In this document: positions 8,652 through 16,865 of the stretch, piece after piece
Layout of the letters: every line of letters begins with the position of its first letter
Numbering within the stretch: the first letter of the stretch is position 1
NCBI GenBank assembly: GCA_016868375.1
Contig: VGHA01000007.1
Span: 1 to 57,749, forward strand
From: Betaproteobacteria bacterium
GTDB lineage: Bacteria > Pseudomonadota > Gammaproteobacteria > Burkholderiales > Burkholderiaceae_E
Length of the DNA stretch: 57,749 nt
Direction: 5' to 3'
Program-made: the position numbers and the translations under genes
Notes under the pieces: generated by a model
The model's database searches: none
What the model saw: the letters and a program-made list of their open reading frames with translations, nothing else
What the model was told of the DNA's origin: nothing

Positions 8652-9085
8652 CGGGACTTTACCTGGGCGGAAACTGCCGCCATATCGGCACGCCCGGCCA
8701 GTGCGGCACGCACCTGAGTCATGACCTTGCCCATGTCTTGCGGGCCCGCTGCGCCGGTAGCGGCAATGGCGGCTTCGATGGCGGCCTCGACCTGCGAAGC
8801 GTCCGCCTGCTCGGGGAGATAGCCAAGAAGGACGGTCAGTTCGAATTTTTCGCGGTCGGCAAGATCCTGTCTGCCACCCGCCTCGAACTGGGTGATGGAG
8901 TCACGACGCTGCTTGGCAAGCTTTTCAACGACCGAGGCGATCTGAGCATCATCAAGCGTAATGCGCTCGTCAACCTCACGCTGTTTGATGGCGGCGAGCA
9001 GCATTCGCAGCGCAGACAGGCGGTCGGCCGCGCGTGCCCGCATAGCCGATTTCATGTCTTCAGTGATTCGATCTTTCAGGCTCAT
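8639..9085 (-). CDS. yqeY: GatB/YqeY domain protein
   Basis: Small helical protein of 148 residues related to the tail domain of GatB, the amidotransferase subunit, and thought to interact with tRNA. MSLKDRITEDMKSAMRARA at the N-terminus and the block FELTVLLGYLPEQ in the middle are characteristic, as is the ending with MGKVMTQVRAALAGRAD. I start at the ATG 9085 because MSLKDRI is the usual family N-terminus, rather than seven codons upstream. It lies between rpsU and dnaG on the minus strand, the normal order in Gram-negative and Gram-positive bacteria. Its cellular job is not well defined. Confidence 0.92.
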   Translation of the reverse strand: MSLKDRITEDMKSAMRARAADRLSALRMLLAAIKQREVDERITLDDAQIASVVEKLAKQRRDSITQFEAGGRQDLADREKFELTVLLGYLPEQADASQVEAAIEAAIAATGAAGPQDMGKVMTQVRAALAGRADMAAVSAQVKSRLAR

Positions 9086-9106
9086 CGTGACTTCTGCAGC
9101 CAGCAA

Positions 9107-9149
9107 AAATAGCGATACAACCGCTAGTGAAACTTGTCGCTAGCGGTTG
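9107..9149 (-). terminator. Hairpin plus T run between rpsU and yqeY (attenuator or processing site)
   Basis: Reading the minus strand, CAACCGCTAG (from 9149) pairs perfectly with CTAGCGGTTG (ending 9118) around a 12-base loop, and TTTTT follows 8 bases later. This is where a partial terminator would let rpsU be made in excess over dnaG and rpoD, as known for the E. coli macromolecular synthesis operon. The T run is set back from the stem, so termination is probably incomplete; RNase cleavage is an alternative. Confidence 0.6.
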
Positions 9150-9171
9150 CAAACAGCCCCATCAACACCGC

Positions 9172-9384
9172 TCAGTAGAGTTTCTTGGGCAGCATCTGGC
9201 TGCGAATGCGCTTGTAATGGCGCTTTACCGCAGCCGCCTTCTTGCGCTTACGCTCGGAGGTGGGCTTCTCATAGAACTCGCGAGCGCGAAGCTCGGTAAT
9301 GATTCCGGCTTTCTCGATCGTTCGCTTAAAGCGACGTAGCGCCACATCGAACGGCTCGTTTTCCTTAACCCGGATGGTCGGCAT
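9172..9384 (-). CDS. rpsU: 30S ribosomal protein S21
   Basis: Basic ribosomal protein of 70 residues that sits near the anti-Shine-Dalgarno end of 16S rRNA and helps initiation. The N-terminal half has [20 protein letters not shown] and the middle [19 protein letters not shown], both diagnostic. Length matches the family. The start ATG at 9382-9384 is preceded by an extended Shine-Dalgarno. First gene of the macromolecular synthesis operon, with its own promoter directly upstream. Confidence 0.98.
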   Translation of the reverse strand: MPTIRVKENEPFDVALRRFKRTIEKAGIITELRAREFYEKPTSERKRKKAAAVKRHYKRIRSQMLPKKLY

Positions 9385-9389
9385 TGAAA

Positions 9390-9401
9390 ATCACCCCCTT
9401 T
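9390..9401 (-). promoter_or_regulatory. Extended Shine-Dalgarno of rpsU
   Basis: The mRNA carries AAAGGGGGTGAT five bases before the rpsU ATG. It matches the full anti-Shine-Dalgarno over about eleven positions with one G for A change, much stronger than the other ribosome sites in this window. Since S21 itself acts at this helix, the site may serve feedback control. Confidence 0.7.
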
Positions 9402-9415
9402 CAATCGAACCTGAA

Positions 9416-9445
9416 ACTATACACAGATTCGATTATCCCAGTCAA
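9416..9445 (-). promoter_or_regulatory. Sigma-70 promoter of the macromolecular synthesis operon
   Basis: On the minus strand TTGACT (9445-9440) and TATAGT (9421-9416) are separated by 18 bases; each hexamer differs from consensus at one position. Transcription would start near 9409, leaving a leader of about 25 bases before rpsU. This is the best promoter match in the window and lies at the expected place. Confidence 0.75.
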
Positions 9446-9474
9446 AAAGCCAGACTGAGACGCCCACAGGATGA

Positions 9475-10704
9475 TCAGCGGGCAATGGACTGGCCGGCCG
9501 CGTAACCCGACGCCCAGGCCCACTGAAAGTTGTAGCCACCGAGCCAGCCGGTGACATCGAGCACCTCACCGATGAAGTGCAGCCCGGGCACCCGCCGCGA
9601 CTCAAGCGTGCGCGGATCCACCTCATCGGTTGACACCCCGCCCGAGGTGACCTCGGCCTTGCGATAGCCCTCGGTACCGGTCGGCTGGAGGGTCCAGCCC
9701 GACAGTTGGAGGGCGGCAGTCGCGAGTTCGCGCCGCCCAAGCTCGGCCAGTTTGCGATGCGCAGCCGCCTTGCCCAGCATGCGCTCGCTCCAGAGCGCAG
9801 CCAGGCGCCTGGGCAAACGATGGGCGAGCACGCTTGCAAGCGGCAACCGACCCGAGCGCTCGCGCTCGTCGGCCAGCCATCGGTTGGGCTCATCGCCCCC
9901 AAGCAGATCGATCTCGATCGCCCCCCTGGGTCGCCAGAAACTGGACACCTGCAGCACCGCAGGGCCAGACAGGCCGCGATGCGTGAACAGAAGGTCTTCG
10001 TCGAATACAGGCGAGTCACAGGCCCGGATCCTGACCGGCAGCGACACCCCGGCCAGCGCAACAAAGTCGGACCAGGCGGTCGGATCGAAGGTAAGCGGCA
10101 CGAGCGCGGGGCGCGGTTCGACGATGCGATGCCCGAACTGGCGGGCAATGCGGTATCCCAGATCGGTGGCGCCAATCTTGGGAATGGACAGCCCGCCGGT
10201 TGCAACGGCCACCGCTCGCGCGCAGAACCGGCCCCGATCGGTATCGAGTTCAAACCTGGCGCCAGACGCATCGGCGGGCCGGTGGTGCAGCGCAATGAGC
10301 CCGCACGGACGTTGCTCATCGACAGATCCGGCTGCGCACTCGGCCGACAGCATCTCGATGATTCGCTCGGCCGAGTCATCGCAAAACAGCTGCCCCTTGT
10401 GCTTCTCGTGATAGGCGATCCGGTGCGCCCTGACCAGATCGATGAAGCGTGACGGCGGGTACGCGCGCAGCGCAAAACGCGCGAAACGCGGGTCGGCGCC
10501 CGTGAACCGGTCGAGCCGATCGCCTTCCAGATTGGTGAAGTTGCAGCGTCCGCCACCCGAGATGCGGATCTTTTCTGCGCGCCGGTCGCTGTGGTCGAGA
10601 AGCAGCACGCGTCGGCCGCGCTGGCCGGCCACTGCCGCGCACATCATGCCGGCCGCACCGCCGCCGATCACGGCCAGGTCATACAGGAGCGCTGAAGTCA
10701 CCAT
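9475..10704 (-). CDS. HI0933/YhiN (BaiN-like) family FAD-dependent oxidoreductase
   Basis: Flavoprotein of 409 residues. The dinucleotide-binding motif GGGAAG is at 14-19, the family motif [14 protein letters not shown] at 45-58, and the C-terminal FAD-contact segment [20 protein letters not shown] lies near residue 375. These identify the HI0933 family, sometimes annotated as aminoacetone oxidase or BaiN, whose physiological substrate is unsettled. Start ATG at 10702-10704 is only 14 bases from the start of tsaD on the other strand, so the two promoters must overlap the opposite coding regions or fit in that gap. It faces away from tsaD and ends 30 bases before the rpsU promoter. Confidence 0.9.
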   Translation of the reverse strand: MVTSALLYDLAVIGGGAAGMMCAAVAGQRGRRVLLLDHSDRRAEKIRISGGGRCNFTNLEGDRLDRFTGADPRFARFALRAYPPSRFIDLVRAHRIAYHEKHKGQLFCDDSAERIIEMLSAECAAGSVDEQRPCGLIALHHRPADASGARFELDTDRGRFCARAVAVATGGLSIPKIGATDLGYRIARQFGHRIVEPRPALVPLTFDPTAWSDFVALAGVSLPVRIRACDSPVFDEDLLFTHRGLSGPAVLQVSSFWRPRGAIEIDLLGGDEPNRWLADERERSGRLPLASVLAHRLPRRLAALWSERMLGKAAAHRKLAELGRRELATAALQLSGWTLQPTGTEGYRKAEVTSGGVSTDEVDPRTLESRRVPGLHFIGEVLDVTGWLGGYNFQWAWASGYAAGQSIAR

Positions 10705-10718
10705 GCAATACTACGCCG

Positions 10719-11744
10719 ATGCGAATACTTGGCATCGAAAGCTCCTGCGACGAAACCGGTCTCGCGGTCTACTGTACCGAGCGGGGTTTGCTGGGGCAGG
10801 CGCTGCATTCTCAGGTCGACATGCATGAGCGCTACGGCGGCGTCGTGCCCGAACTCGCGTCGCGAGACCATGTGCGCCGAGTCGTTCCGCTGGCGCGTCA
10901 GGCTCTGGCCGACAGCGGGCTCACGATTGCCGATCTCGATGGCATCGCCTGGACCGAAGGCCCCGGCCTCGCGGGCGCGCTGCTGGTGGGTGCGGCGGTC
11001 GGTGCAAGCCTCGCCTGGGCACTGGGTCGTCCGGGAATCGGCGTCCATCACCTGGAGGGGCACCTGCTGTCGCCGCTGCTGGCCGATGATCCGCCGCCGA
11101 TGCCCTTCACCGCGCTGCTGGTCTCGGGGGGGCACACCCAGCTGCTGGCCGTCGAGGGTCTGGGGCGCTATCGGCTGCTGGGCGACACGCTGGACGATGC
11201 GGCAGGGGAAGCCTTCGACAAGAGCGCAAAGCTGCTGGGCCTGGGCTATCCAGGCGGGCCAGCGCTGTCGCGACTCGCCGCCCAGGGCACACCAGCGCGG
11301 TTTCGACTGCCGCGGCCCATGCTCAATGACCCAGGGCTCGACTTCAGCTTCAGCGGCCTGAAAACGGCGGTTCGAACCCAGGTCGCGCGCGGCATTGGCA
11401 GTGAATCCGACCGCGCATCGCTCGCGTTGGAGGTTGAAAGCGCCATCACCGAGGTGCTGGCAGTCAAGGCGGTGCGCGCCTTGCACGATTCGGGCCACCG
11501 CAGGTTGGTGGTGGCCGGTGGGGTGAGCGCCAACCGCCAGTTGCGCGAGCGACTGGGGCAGGCAGCGCAGCGCGAAGGTTTTGGGGTGTGGTTCCCGCCG
11601 CCCGCCCTGTGCACCGATAACGGCGCCATGATCGCTTTTGCAGGAGCCCTGCGTCTTCAGGCGCTGGCCCGCTTAGGGCAGTTGCCTGCCGTGCCATGCG
11701 GGTTCACCGTCAAGCCCCGTTGGCCGTTACACGAACTTGAATGA
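10719..11744 (+). CDS. tsaD: tRNA N6-threonylcarbamoyladenosine transferase
   Basis: Transfers the threonylcarbamoyl group from TC-AMP to A37 of tRNAs that read ANN codons, working with TsaB and TsaE. The N-terminus [18 protein letters not shown] is diagnostic. The metal-binding pair H111 and H115 occurs in [10 protein letters not shown], followed by VSGGHTQL and the C-terminal block [12 protein letters not shown]. Length 341 is normal. Its partner tsaE is about 7 kb away on the same strand; tsaB is not in the window. Confidence 0.97.
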   Translation: MRILGIESSCDETGLAVYCTERGLLGQALHSQVDMHERYGGVVPELASRDHVRRVVPLARQALADSGLTIADLDGIAWTEGPGLAGALLVGAAVGASLAWALGRPGIGVHHLEGHLLSPLLADDPPPMPFTALLVSGGHTQLLAVEGLGRYRLLGDTLDDAAGEAFDKSAKLLGLGYPGGPALSRLAAQGTPARFRLPRPMLNDPGLDFSFSGLKTAVRTQVARGIGSESDRASLALEVESAITEVLAVKAVRALHDSGHRRLVVAGGVSANRQLRERLGQAAQREGFGVWFPPPALCTDNGAMIAFAGALRLQALARLGQLPAVPCGFTVKPRWPLHELE

Positions 11745-11782
11745 CCCGGCTGCCGGGGGTGCTTGCCCTGCAAGGCCTCGCG

Positions 11783-12718
11783 TCACCGGTTCCTGACCGG
11801 CCAGAGCCATGCAGCGCCGCGCACGCCCGATGCATCCCCGTGCAGCGGCGCAAGCAGTGGCGTGTCGACGCGGTCGGAGAACACATGGCGCGCCCAGCGC
11901 GCAGGGATCTGGTCATAGAGTTCGCGGATCGCGCTTAATCCGCCGCCCAGCACGATTGCATCCGGATCAACGATGTTGATCACCATGGCGAGCGCACGCG
12001 CTGCCCGGTCCACATAACGCTCGAAGCTGCGCCTCGCGTCGGGGTCGCCGTGACGCATCGCCGCCACTAATTCCGGGGTTGCCGCCAGACGGGGACTGCC
12101 GGGGTGTTCCTCATGGTGACGGGCAAGCCACCCTGGGCCGCTCAAAAACGTTTCGATGCAGCCCCGACGCCCACAGTAGCAGGCGGGCCCCGGCCATTCG
12201 AGCGCGGTCAACCTGGGGTCATCCGTGGCAGGCAAACGGTTATGGCCCCATTCGCCCGCAATTGCCATGCGACCGGTCATCGCGCGGCCGTCGATCACCA
12301 GTGCGCCGCCCACGCCGGTGCCAAGAATGACGCCAAAGACCACGTGTGCGCCGCGCGCCGAACCGTCACTCGCCTCGGACACCGCGAAGCAGTTCGCATC
12401 GTTTTCGATTCGAACCGGCCGCTGGAGAGCCGCTTCAAGGTCACGCCCGAGCGGATGGCCGATCAGCCAGGTGGAATTGGCGTTTTTCACCAGCCCCGAT
12501 GCCGGCGACATTGCGCCGGGTATGCCAATGCCAACCGAGGCGGCCGAGGCCGCGCCTGCCGCCGCCTCCAGCTTGCGCACGAGTGCCACGATTGCTTCAA
12601 TCGTTTGGCGATAGCTGCCCTGCGGGGCGGCGATTCGCTCTCGCGCACGCTCGCTGCCGTCGTCGGCCAGCGCGATCGCCTCGATTTTCGTGCCGCCGAG
12701 ATCGACGCCGATTCGCAT
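11783..12718 (-). CDS. ROK family sugar kinase (fructokinase/N-acetylglucosamine kinase-like)
   Basis: Cytoplasmic ATP-dependent hexose kinase of 311 residues. The phosphate-binding motif DLGGTK is at 6-11, END at 105-107 supplies the catalytic Asp, GEWGHN at 155-160 carries the zinc His, and C180, C182 and C187 in CYCGRRGC complete the zinc site typical of ROK kinases. The overall pattern is closest to the Mak fructokinase/NagK branch, but sugar specificity cannot be read from sequence. Tail-to-tail with tsaD; 31 bases downstream of plsY on the same strand. Confidence 0.9.
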   Translation of the reverse strand: MRIGVDLGGTKIEAIALADDGSERARERIAAPQGSYRQTIEAIVALVRKLEAAAGAASAASVGIGIPGAMSPASGLVKNANSTWLIGHPLGRDLEAALQRPVRIENDANCFAVSEASDGSARGAHVVFGVILGTGVGGALVIDGRAMTGRMAIAGEWGHNRLPATDDPRLTALEWPGPACYCGRRGCIETFLSGPGWLARHHEEHPGSPRLAATPELVAAMRHGDPDARRSFERYVDRAARALAMVINIVDPDAIVLGGGLSAIRELYDQIPARWARHVFSDRVDTPLLAPLHGDASGVRGAAWLWPVRNR

Positions 12719-12749
12719 CCAGCCCCTCGCTTAAACAGCCATCCGGAAC

Positions 12750-13394
12750 TCAGCGCCCGGCGTCGTTGTCCGAGGGCTGATCGGCTTTAGGCTTGGAGCC
12801 GCCAATGCGTGGCTCAGTGCCTTTCAACAGACGGCCGATATTGACCCGATGACGCCAGATCAGCAGGGCACCCATGACCGCCACCGCTGCCGCGCGCTCA
12901 TCCGCACCGTGGAGCAGGGTCTGCCAGAACGGGGCAAAGACTGCCGCGACCACTGCCGCCAGCGACGAGATGCGGAAAAAAAAAGCGATGATCAGCCAGG
13001 TGGCGAGCGTTCCGAGCCCAATCAGCGGATCCACCGCAAGCAGTACGCCCGCTGCCGTCGCCACGCCCTTGCCGCCCTGGAACCGATGAAACACCGGATA
13101 CAGATGGCCGATAAATGCCAGCAATCCGGCCAGCATCACGGTGGTTTCGGTAAGCCCCCAGCCCGGCGCAAGGCCTCGCACAAGCAACACCGCCGCGACG
13201 CCTTTCAGTGCATCGCCAAGAAGCGTGAGCAGCGCCGCCTTGCGGTTTCCGGTTCGCAGCACATTGGTGGCACCGGGGTTGCCCGAGCCATAGGTGCGCG
13301 GGTCGGCCAGCCCCATCAGGCGACTGACCACCACCGCGAACGACACTGAGCCGATCAGATAGGCGAGCAGCAGCGCCGCGATCTGTGGTGTCAT
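12750..13394 (-). CDS. plsY: Glycerol-3-phosphate acyltransferase PlsY
   Basis: Inner-membrane enzyme that transfers the acyl group of acyl-phosphate to glycerol-3-phosphate, the first step of phospholipid synthesis. About five membrane segments are visible. The three conserved cytoplasmic motifs are present: [31 protein letters not shown] and the third near [16 protein letters not shown]. Length 214 includes a hydrophilic tail rich in Lys/Asp. GGAG lies 8 bases before the ATG. The third motif contains three consecutive Phe codons forming a nine-base T run on the coding strand, a possible slippage site. Confidence 0.95.
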   Translation of the reverse strand: MTPQIAALLLAYLIGSVSFAVVVSRLMGLADPRTYGSGNPGATNVLRTGNRKAALLTLLGDALKGVAAVLLVRGLAPGWGLTETTVMLAGLLAFIGHLYPVFHRFQGGKGVATAAGVLLAVDPLIGLGTLATWLIIAFFFRISSLAAVVAAVFAPFWQTLLHGADERAAAVAVMGALLIWRHRVNIGRLLKGTEPRIGGSKPKADQPSDNDAGR

Positions 13395-13440
13395 CGAAGA
13401 ATCTCCGGAATCGAGAGCGACATCAGCATCGCGGCGGCGC

Positions 13441-13935
13441 TCATTTGTCGAGCGCGCACTGCACGGGTGTTGATTTCAGCAGCAACACGATCTGCGCCGG
13501 TGCGAGCGAGACCAGGTAGCCGCGCCGGCCACCGTTGAGATACACCCGATCGAAAACCTCCATGCCCGCCTCGTGATACACCGGAAGCGGCTTTCGCAAA
13601 CCGAATGGCGAGGTGCCGCCCACCAGGTAGCCCGTGTGCCGATTGGCCACCTCGGGCGCACAGGGTTCAACCGCCTTCACCCCGATCTGACGCGCGAGCG
13701 CCTTGGTGGACACCTTGCGATCGCCATGCATCAGTACCACCAGGGGGCGGGCGCGTTCGTCCTGCATGATCAGCGTCTTGAACACCTGGTGTTCATCAAC
13801 GCCAAGCTGGCGCGCCGACTCGGCGGTGCCTCCATGTTCAACGTATTCGTACGGGTGCTCACCGAACGCAATGGCGCGCTCGCGCAGAAATCGCGTCGCA
13901 GGTGTCTCGGAAACATGGCGGGCCTTGTCGCTCAT
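13441..13935 (-). CDS. ybaK: Cys-tRNA(Pro)/Cys-tRNA(Cys) deacylase YbaK/EbsC
   Basis: Trans-editing enzyme that hydrolyses cysteine mischarged on tRNA-Pro. The core reads [15 protein letters not shown], then [15 protein letters not shown] with the catalytic Lys, and the substrate pocket [10 protein letters not shown]. Length of 164 residues from the ATG at 13935 fits the family. The frame is open for 15 codons further upstream, but those overlap the end of the next gene and read MREPAACTPSS, unlike the family. The start at 13935 is 13 bases after the panE-like stop, suggesting co-transcription. Confidence 0.94.
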   Translation of the reverse strand: MSDKARHVSETPATRFLRERAIAFGEHPYEYVEHGGTAESARQLGVDEHQVFKTLIMQDERARPLVVLMHGDRKVSTKALARQIGVKAVEPCAPEVANRHTGYLVGGTSPFGLRKPLPVYHEAGMEVFDRVYLNGGRRGYLVSLAPAQIVLLLKSTPVQCALDK

Positions 13936-13948
13936 GGCTTGGCGCGCG

Positions 13949-14935
13949 CTACTGGGGGTACAGGCCGCGGGTTCGCGCAAACAGCCGGGTCAGCCCCAAA
14001 AGCGCATCGACAAACGGGGTTTCGACGCCGACCACCTGGCCGATTTCCTGGACCGCGCCAACCAGCGCGTCAAGTTCGATCGGGCGTCCCGCCTCGACGT
14101 CCTGCAGCATGGAGGTCTTGAACGCGCCAATACGCCGCGTCACCTGGTGACGCTCCTCGGGCGTGGTACTGATCGGCAATCCGATGCGGGCGCCGATCTC
14201 CGACGCCTCCGACATCGCGCGGCTTTGAAAGCCCCTGACCAGCGGATCATCCAGCACACGGTCCGCGGTGGCGCCCGTGAGTGCGGAAACCGGATTCATG
14301 GTCATGTTGCCCCAGAGCTTGAACCAGACCTCGTGCTGAATGCGCAATGAATGCTCGACATCGAACCCTGCGCGTTTGAAAGCGGCCACCGCCGCATCGC
14401 AACGCGGGCTTGGTTTGCCGTTTGGCTCGCCGATGATGATTCGTGCCGGTGTTGCGCACCGCACAACGCCCGGCGCCGGCGTGCTCGCGCCAAGATGAAG
14501 CACCGAGCCGATCACCCGGCTCGCGGGCATTCGCTCGGCGAGCCTGCCATCGGGGTCAATGGACTGCCAGCGGCGCGCGGCAAGCGAAGCATCCAGGCCG
14601 TGAAAGAACCACCAGGGCACGCCATTCATCGCCGCCAGAATTGCAGTGTCAGGGCCCATCAGCGCCGCCACCGACTCGGCCACCTGGGGCAATGCCGGGG
14701 CCTTGACCGACAGCACGATCAGGTCCACCGGGCCCAGCGCGCGTGGATCGTCGCTCGCTTCAATCGGAAAACTGGCGGGATGATCGGACCCGGGCTCAAT
14801 CAGCTGCAACCCATTGCGACGCACCGCTTCGAGCGTCGCACCCCGGGCCAGCGCGCAGACAGGCAACCCGGCGCGCACCATCATCGCAGCGGTCAGACCG
14901 CCAACGGCCCCCAGTCCTACAATCGCGATGCGCAT
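13949..14935 (-). CDS. 2-dehydropantoate 2-reductase family (ApbA/PanE)
   Basis: NADPH-dependent reductase of 328 residues. MRIAIVGLGAVGG gives the N-terminal Rossmann motif, LSVKAPALPQV contains the conserved Lys, and KLWGNMTMNPVSALTGAT is the C-terminal catalytic segment. In the pantothenate pathway the family reduces ketopantoate to pantoate; several paralogues act on other 2-keto acids, so the assignment to PanE itself is not secure. I chose the ATG at 14935 because the Rossmann motif begins there and GGGAGG lies 9 bases upstream. Followed closely by ybaK. Confidence 0.88.
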   Translation of the reverse strand: MRIAIVGLGAVGGLTAAMMVRAGLPVCALARGATLEAVRRNGLQLIEPGSDHPASFPIEASDDPRALGPVDLIVLSVKAPALPQVAESVAALMGPDTAILAAMNGVPWWFFHGLDASLAARRWQSIDPDGRLAERMPASRVIGSVLHLGASTPAPGVVRCATPARIIIGEPNGKPSPRCDAAVAAFKRAGFDVEHSLRIQHEVWFKLWGNMTMNPVSALTGATADRVLDDPLVRGFQSRAMSEASEIGARIGLPISTTPEERHQVTRRIGAFKTSMLQDVEAGRPIELDALVGAVQEIGQVVGVETPFVDALLGLTRLFARTRGLYPQ

Positions 14936-15031
14936 GTGCTTGCCCTCCCTCGTTTCGCGCGGGCGCATTCAGCCCGGCGACTGGCGCGCAAGTATGCCCG
15001 ATTCGATGACACGAGTCGGGCCTCGGCCGAC

Positions 15032-15952
15032 TCATCCCCTCGGGTGATGTTGCGCATGCAGCGCCTTCAGCCGTTCGCGCGCAACGTGCGTGTAAATCTG
15101 CGTGGTCGAGATGTCGGCATGGCCCAACAGCATCTGCACCACACGAAGGTCTGCGCCGTGCTGAAGCAGATGCGTGGCGAACGCATGCCTGAGCGTATGA
15201 GGCGACAACGGCGAACGGATACCGGCCACCACCGCGTAGCGGCGAATCAGTGTCCAGAACATCTGCCGGGTCATCGCCGAGCCGCGCTGAGTGATGAACA
15301 TCGCCTCGGACGCACGCTCACCAAGGAGATCTCGTCTTGCTTCAGCGATCCAACGGGCGAGCCAATGGCAGGCATGCTCACCGAGCGGCACCAGGCGCTC
15401 CTTGTTGCCCTTGCCGATCACGCGCAACACCCCCTGCTCTAGCGACACGCCCAGGGAGGGCAGCGTGACGAGCTCCGACACCCTGAGTCCGGTGGCATAC
15501 AGCGTCTCGAGCATCGCCCGATCACGCAGCCCAAGCGGTGTGGCCACGTCTGGCGCAGCCAGCAGCGCCTCAACCTGAGCAAATGACAAGGTTGATGGAA
15601 ACCGTTGCGGCTGCCGCGCCGTTCGAAGCCGCACCGTGGGATCGTCCGGGCGCCGCCCCTCGCGCATCAGATGTCGATAAAACCTGCGAAATACCGACAG
15701 CCTGCGATTGCCGCTCGATGGTCGCGAGCCAGGATGCCGGGCAGCGACATAGGCGCGCAGATCGGCCTCGGTGGCGCTCTGGAGCTCAACGGTGCGGGTG
15801 GCAGCGAGCCAGGATGCGAGCATGCGAAGATCGCGCCGATAGGCCTCCAGCGTATTGCGGGACAGCCCGTCTTCCAGACCCGTTGCATCACAGAAGCCTT
15901 CGATGGCCTGGGTGCTGCGCTCCAATACACTGTTGCCGCTATCACTCATCAT
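15032..15952 (-). CDS. xerD: XerC/XerD-type site-specific tyrosine recombinase
   Basis: Recombinase of 306 residues that resolves chromosome dimers at dif together with its paralogue. All catalytic residues are present: R157 in TGLRVSEL, K181 in GKGNKERLVPL, H252 and R255 in HTLRHAFATHLL, H278 in LLGHADISTTQIYTHV and nucleophile Y287. The N-terminal SAM-like DNA-binding domain spans about 10-100. Length and residues fit XerD better than XerC, but the two are hard to separate. No mobile-element neighbours are seen, so it is likely the chromosomal housekeeping enzyme. Its start codon overlaps that of the divergent transporter. Confidence 0.9.
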   Translation of the reverse strand: MMSDSGNSVLERSTQAIEGFCDATGLEDGLSRNTLEAYRRDLRMLASWLAATRTVELQSATEADLRAYVAARHPGSRPSSGNRRLSVFRRFYRHLMREGRRPDDPTVRLRTARQPQRFPSTLSFAQVEALLAAPDVATPLGLRDRAMLETLYATGLRVSELVTLPSLGVSLEQGVLRVIGKGNKERLVPLGEHACHWLARWIAEARRDLLGERASEAMFITQRGSAMTRQMFWTLIRRYAVVAGIRSPLSPHTLRHAFATHLLQHGADLRVVQMLLGHADISTTQIYTHVARERLKALHAQHHPRG

Positions 15953-16865
15953 GAATACCGTCTGGCTGCTAATGCCGGATCTGACGCTGATTGCGATCGG
16001 ATTCGCGCTTAACCGAAGCTTCTTTCGCGATCAGGCTTTCTGGCCGGTCCTGGAAAAGCTTACCTATTTCGTGCTGTTTCCGGCACTGCTGTTTTCAACT
16101 GTTTCACGGTCACCCATCAATGCCGCCGAGGCCGGGCCCACGCTCGCGGTGGTGCTGGCGGCGGTTGGCGCGGGCATTTTGCTTGGCTATTCTGCCCGAC
16201 CGCTCCTGAAGCCCGACGAACGCGCGTTCGCCTCGGGCGTGCAATGCGCCTTTCGTTTCAACTCGTATGTGTTTCTGGCGCTGTCCTATCGGCTTGCCGG
16301 CGAGGCTGGCGTATCGCTCGCGGCCGTCATCATCGGTATCGCCGTGCCGCCGATCAACGTGGCCGCCGTGTGGCCACTTGCACGCAACGCAGGCGCTGGC
16401 GTCATTCGCGAGCTCGCACGCAATCCGCTTCTGCTTGCCACAGTGGCTGGATTGATCGCGAACCTGCTGGGGCTGCGCCTGCCCGAGCTTGCCGACACCA
16501 CGCTGAGGCGACTCGGTTCGGCGTCGCTCGTGCTTGGACTGCTAAGTGCCGGCGCCGGCCTGAAGCTGGGCGCCTTCGCGGCCACCGACGCCGTTGCACG
16601 CGCCCACACCTTGAAGCTTGCGGCGTGGTTTGTCGCGGTCAAGCTCGCCGCCATGCCACTTGTCGCACTGATGCTTACGCGGGTGCTGGAACTTGCGCCA
16701 GTGCCGGCGCAGATCGCAGTCGCCTACGCAGCGCTACCGACCGCGCCCGCCGCGTACATTCTTGCCAGCCGGATGGGGGGCGATGGCGCCTTCGTCGCCA
16801 TGCTGGTCAGCCTCACGCTGATCGCATCGGCGTTGGCCTTGCCCTTCTGGATCGCGCTCGTCTGA
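15951..16865 (+). CDS. AEC (auxin efflux carrier) family transporter
   Basis: Inner-membrane protein of about 304 residues with roughly ten hydrophobic segments. PDLTLIAIGFALNR at the start, FLALSYRLAGEAGVSLAAV in the middle and PTAPAAYILASRMGGDGAF near the end are typical of the AEC family of malate/malonate-like permeases. Either the ATG at 15951 or the ATG at 15972 could be used; I give the longer form. Its first codon overlaps the xerD start on the opposite strand, and its 3' end overlaps the queG 3' end by 132 bases. Substrate unknown. Confidence 0.85.
   Translation: MNTVWLLMPDLTLIAIGFALNRSFFRDQAFWPVLEKLTYFVLFPALLFSTVSRSPINAAEAGPTLAVVLAAVGAGILLGYSARPLLKPDERAFASGVQCAFRFNSYVFLALSYRLAGEAGVSLAAVIIGIAVPPINVAAVWPLARNAGAGVIRELARNPLLLATVAGLIANLLGLRLPELADTTLRRLGSASLVLGLLSAGAGLKLGAFAATDAVARAHTLKLAAWFVAVKLAAMPLVALMLTRVLELAPVPAQIAVAYAALPTAPAAYILASRMGGDGAFVAMLVSLTLIASALALPFWIALV

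Noticed and set aside
15032-15952. Integrase of a mobile element
   Set aside because: The recombinase has standard XerC/D length and motifs, lies among housekeeping genes and has no att sites or phage genes nearby.
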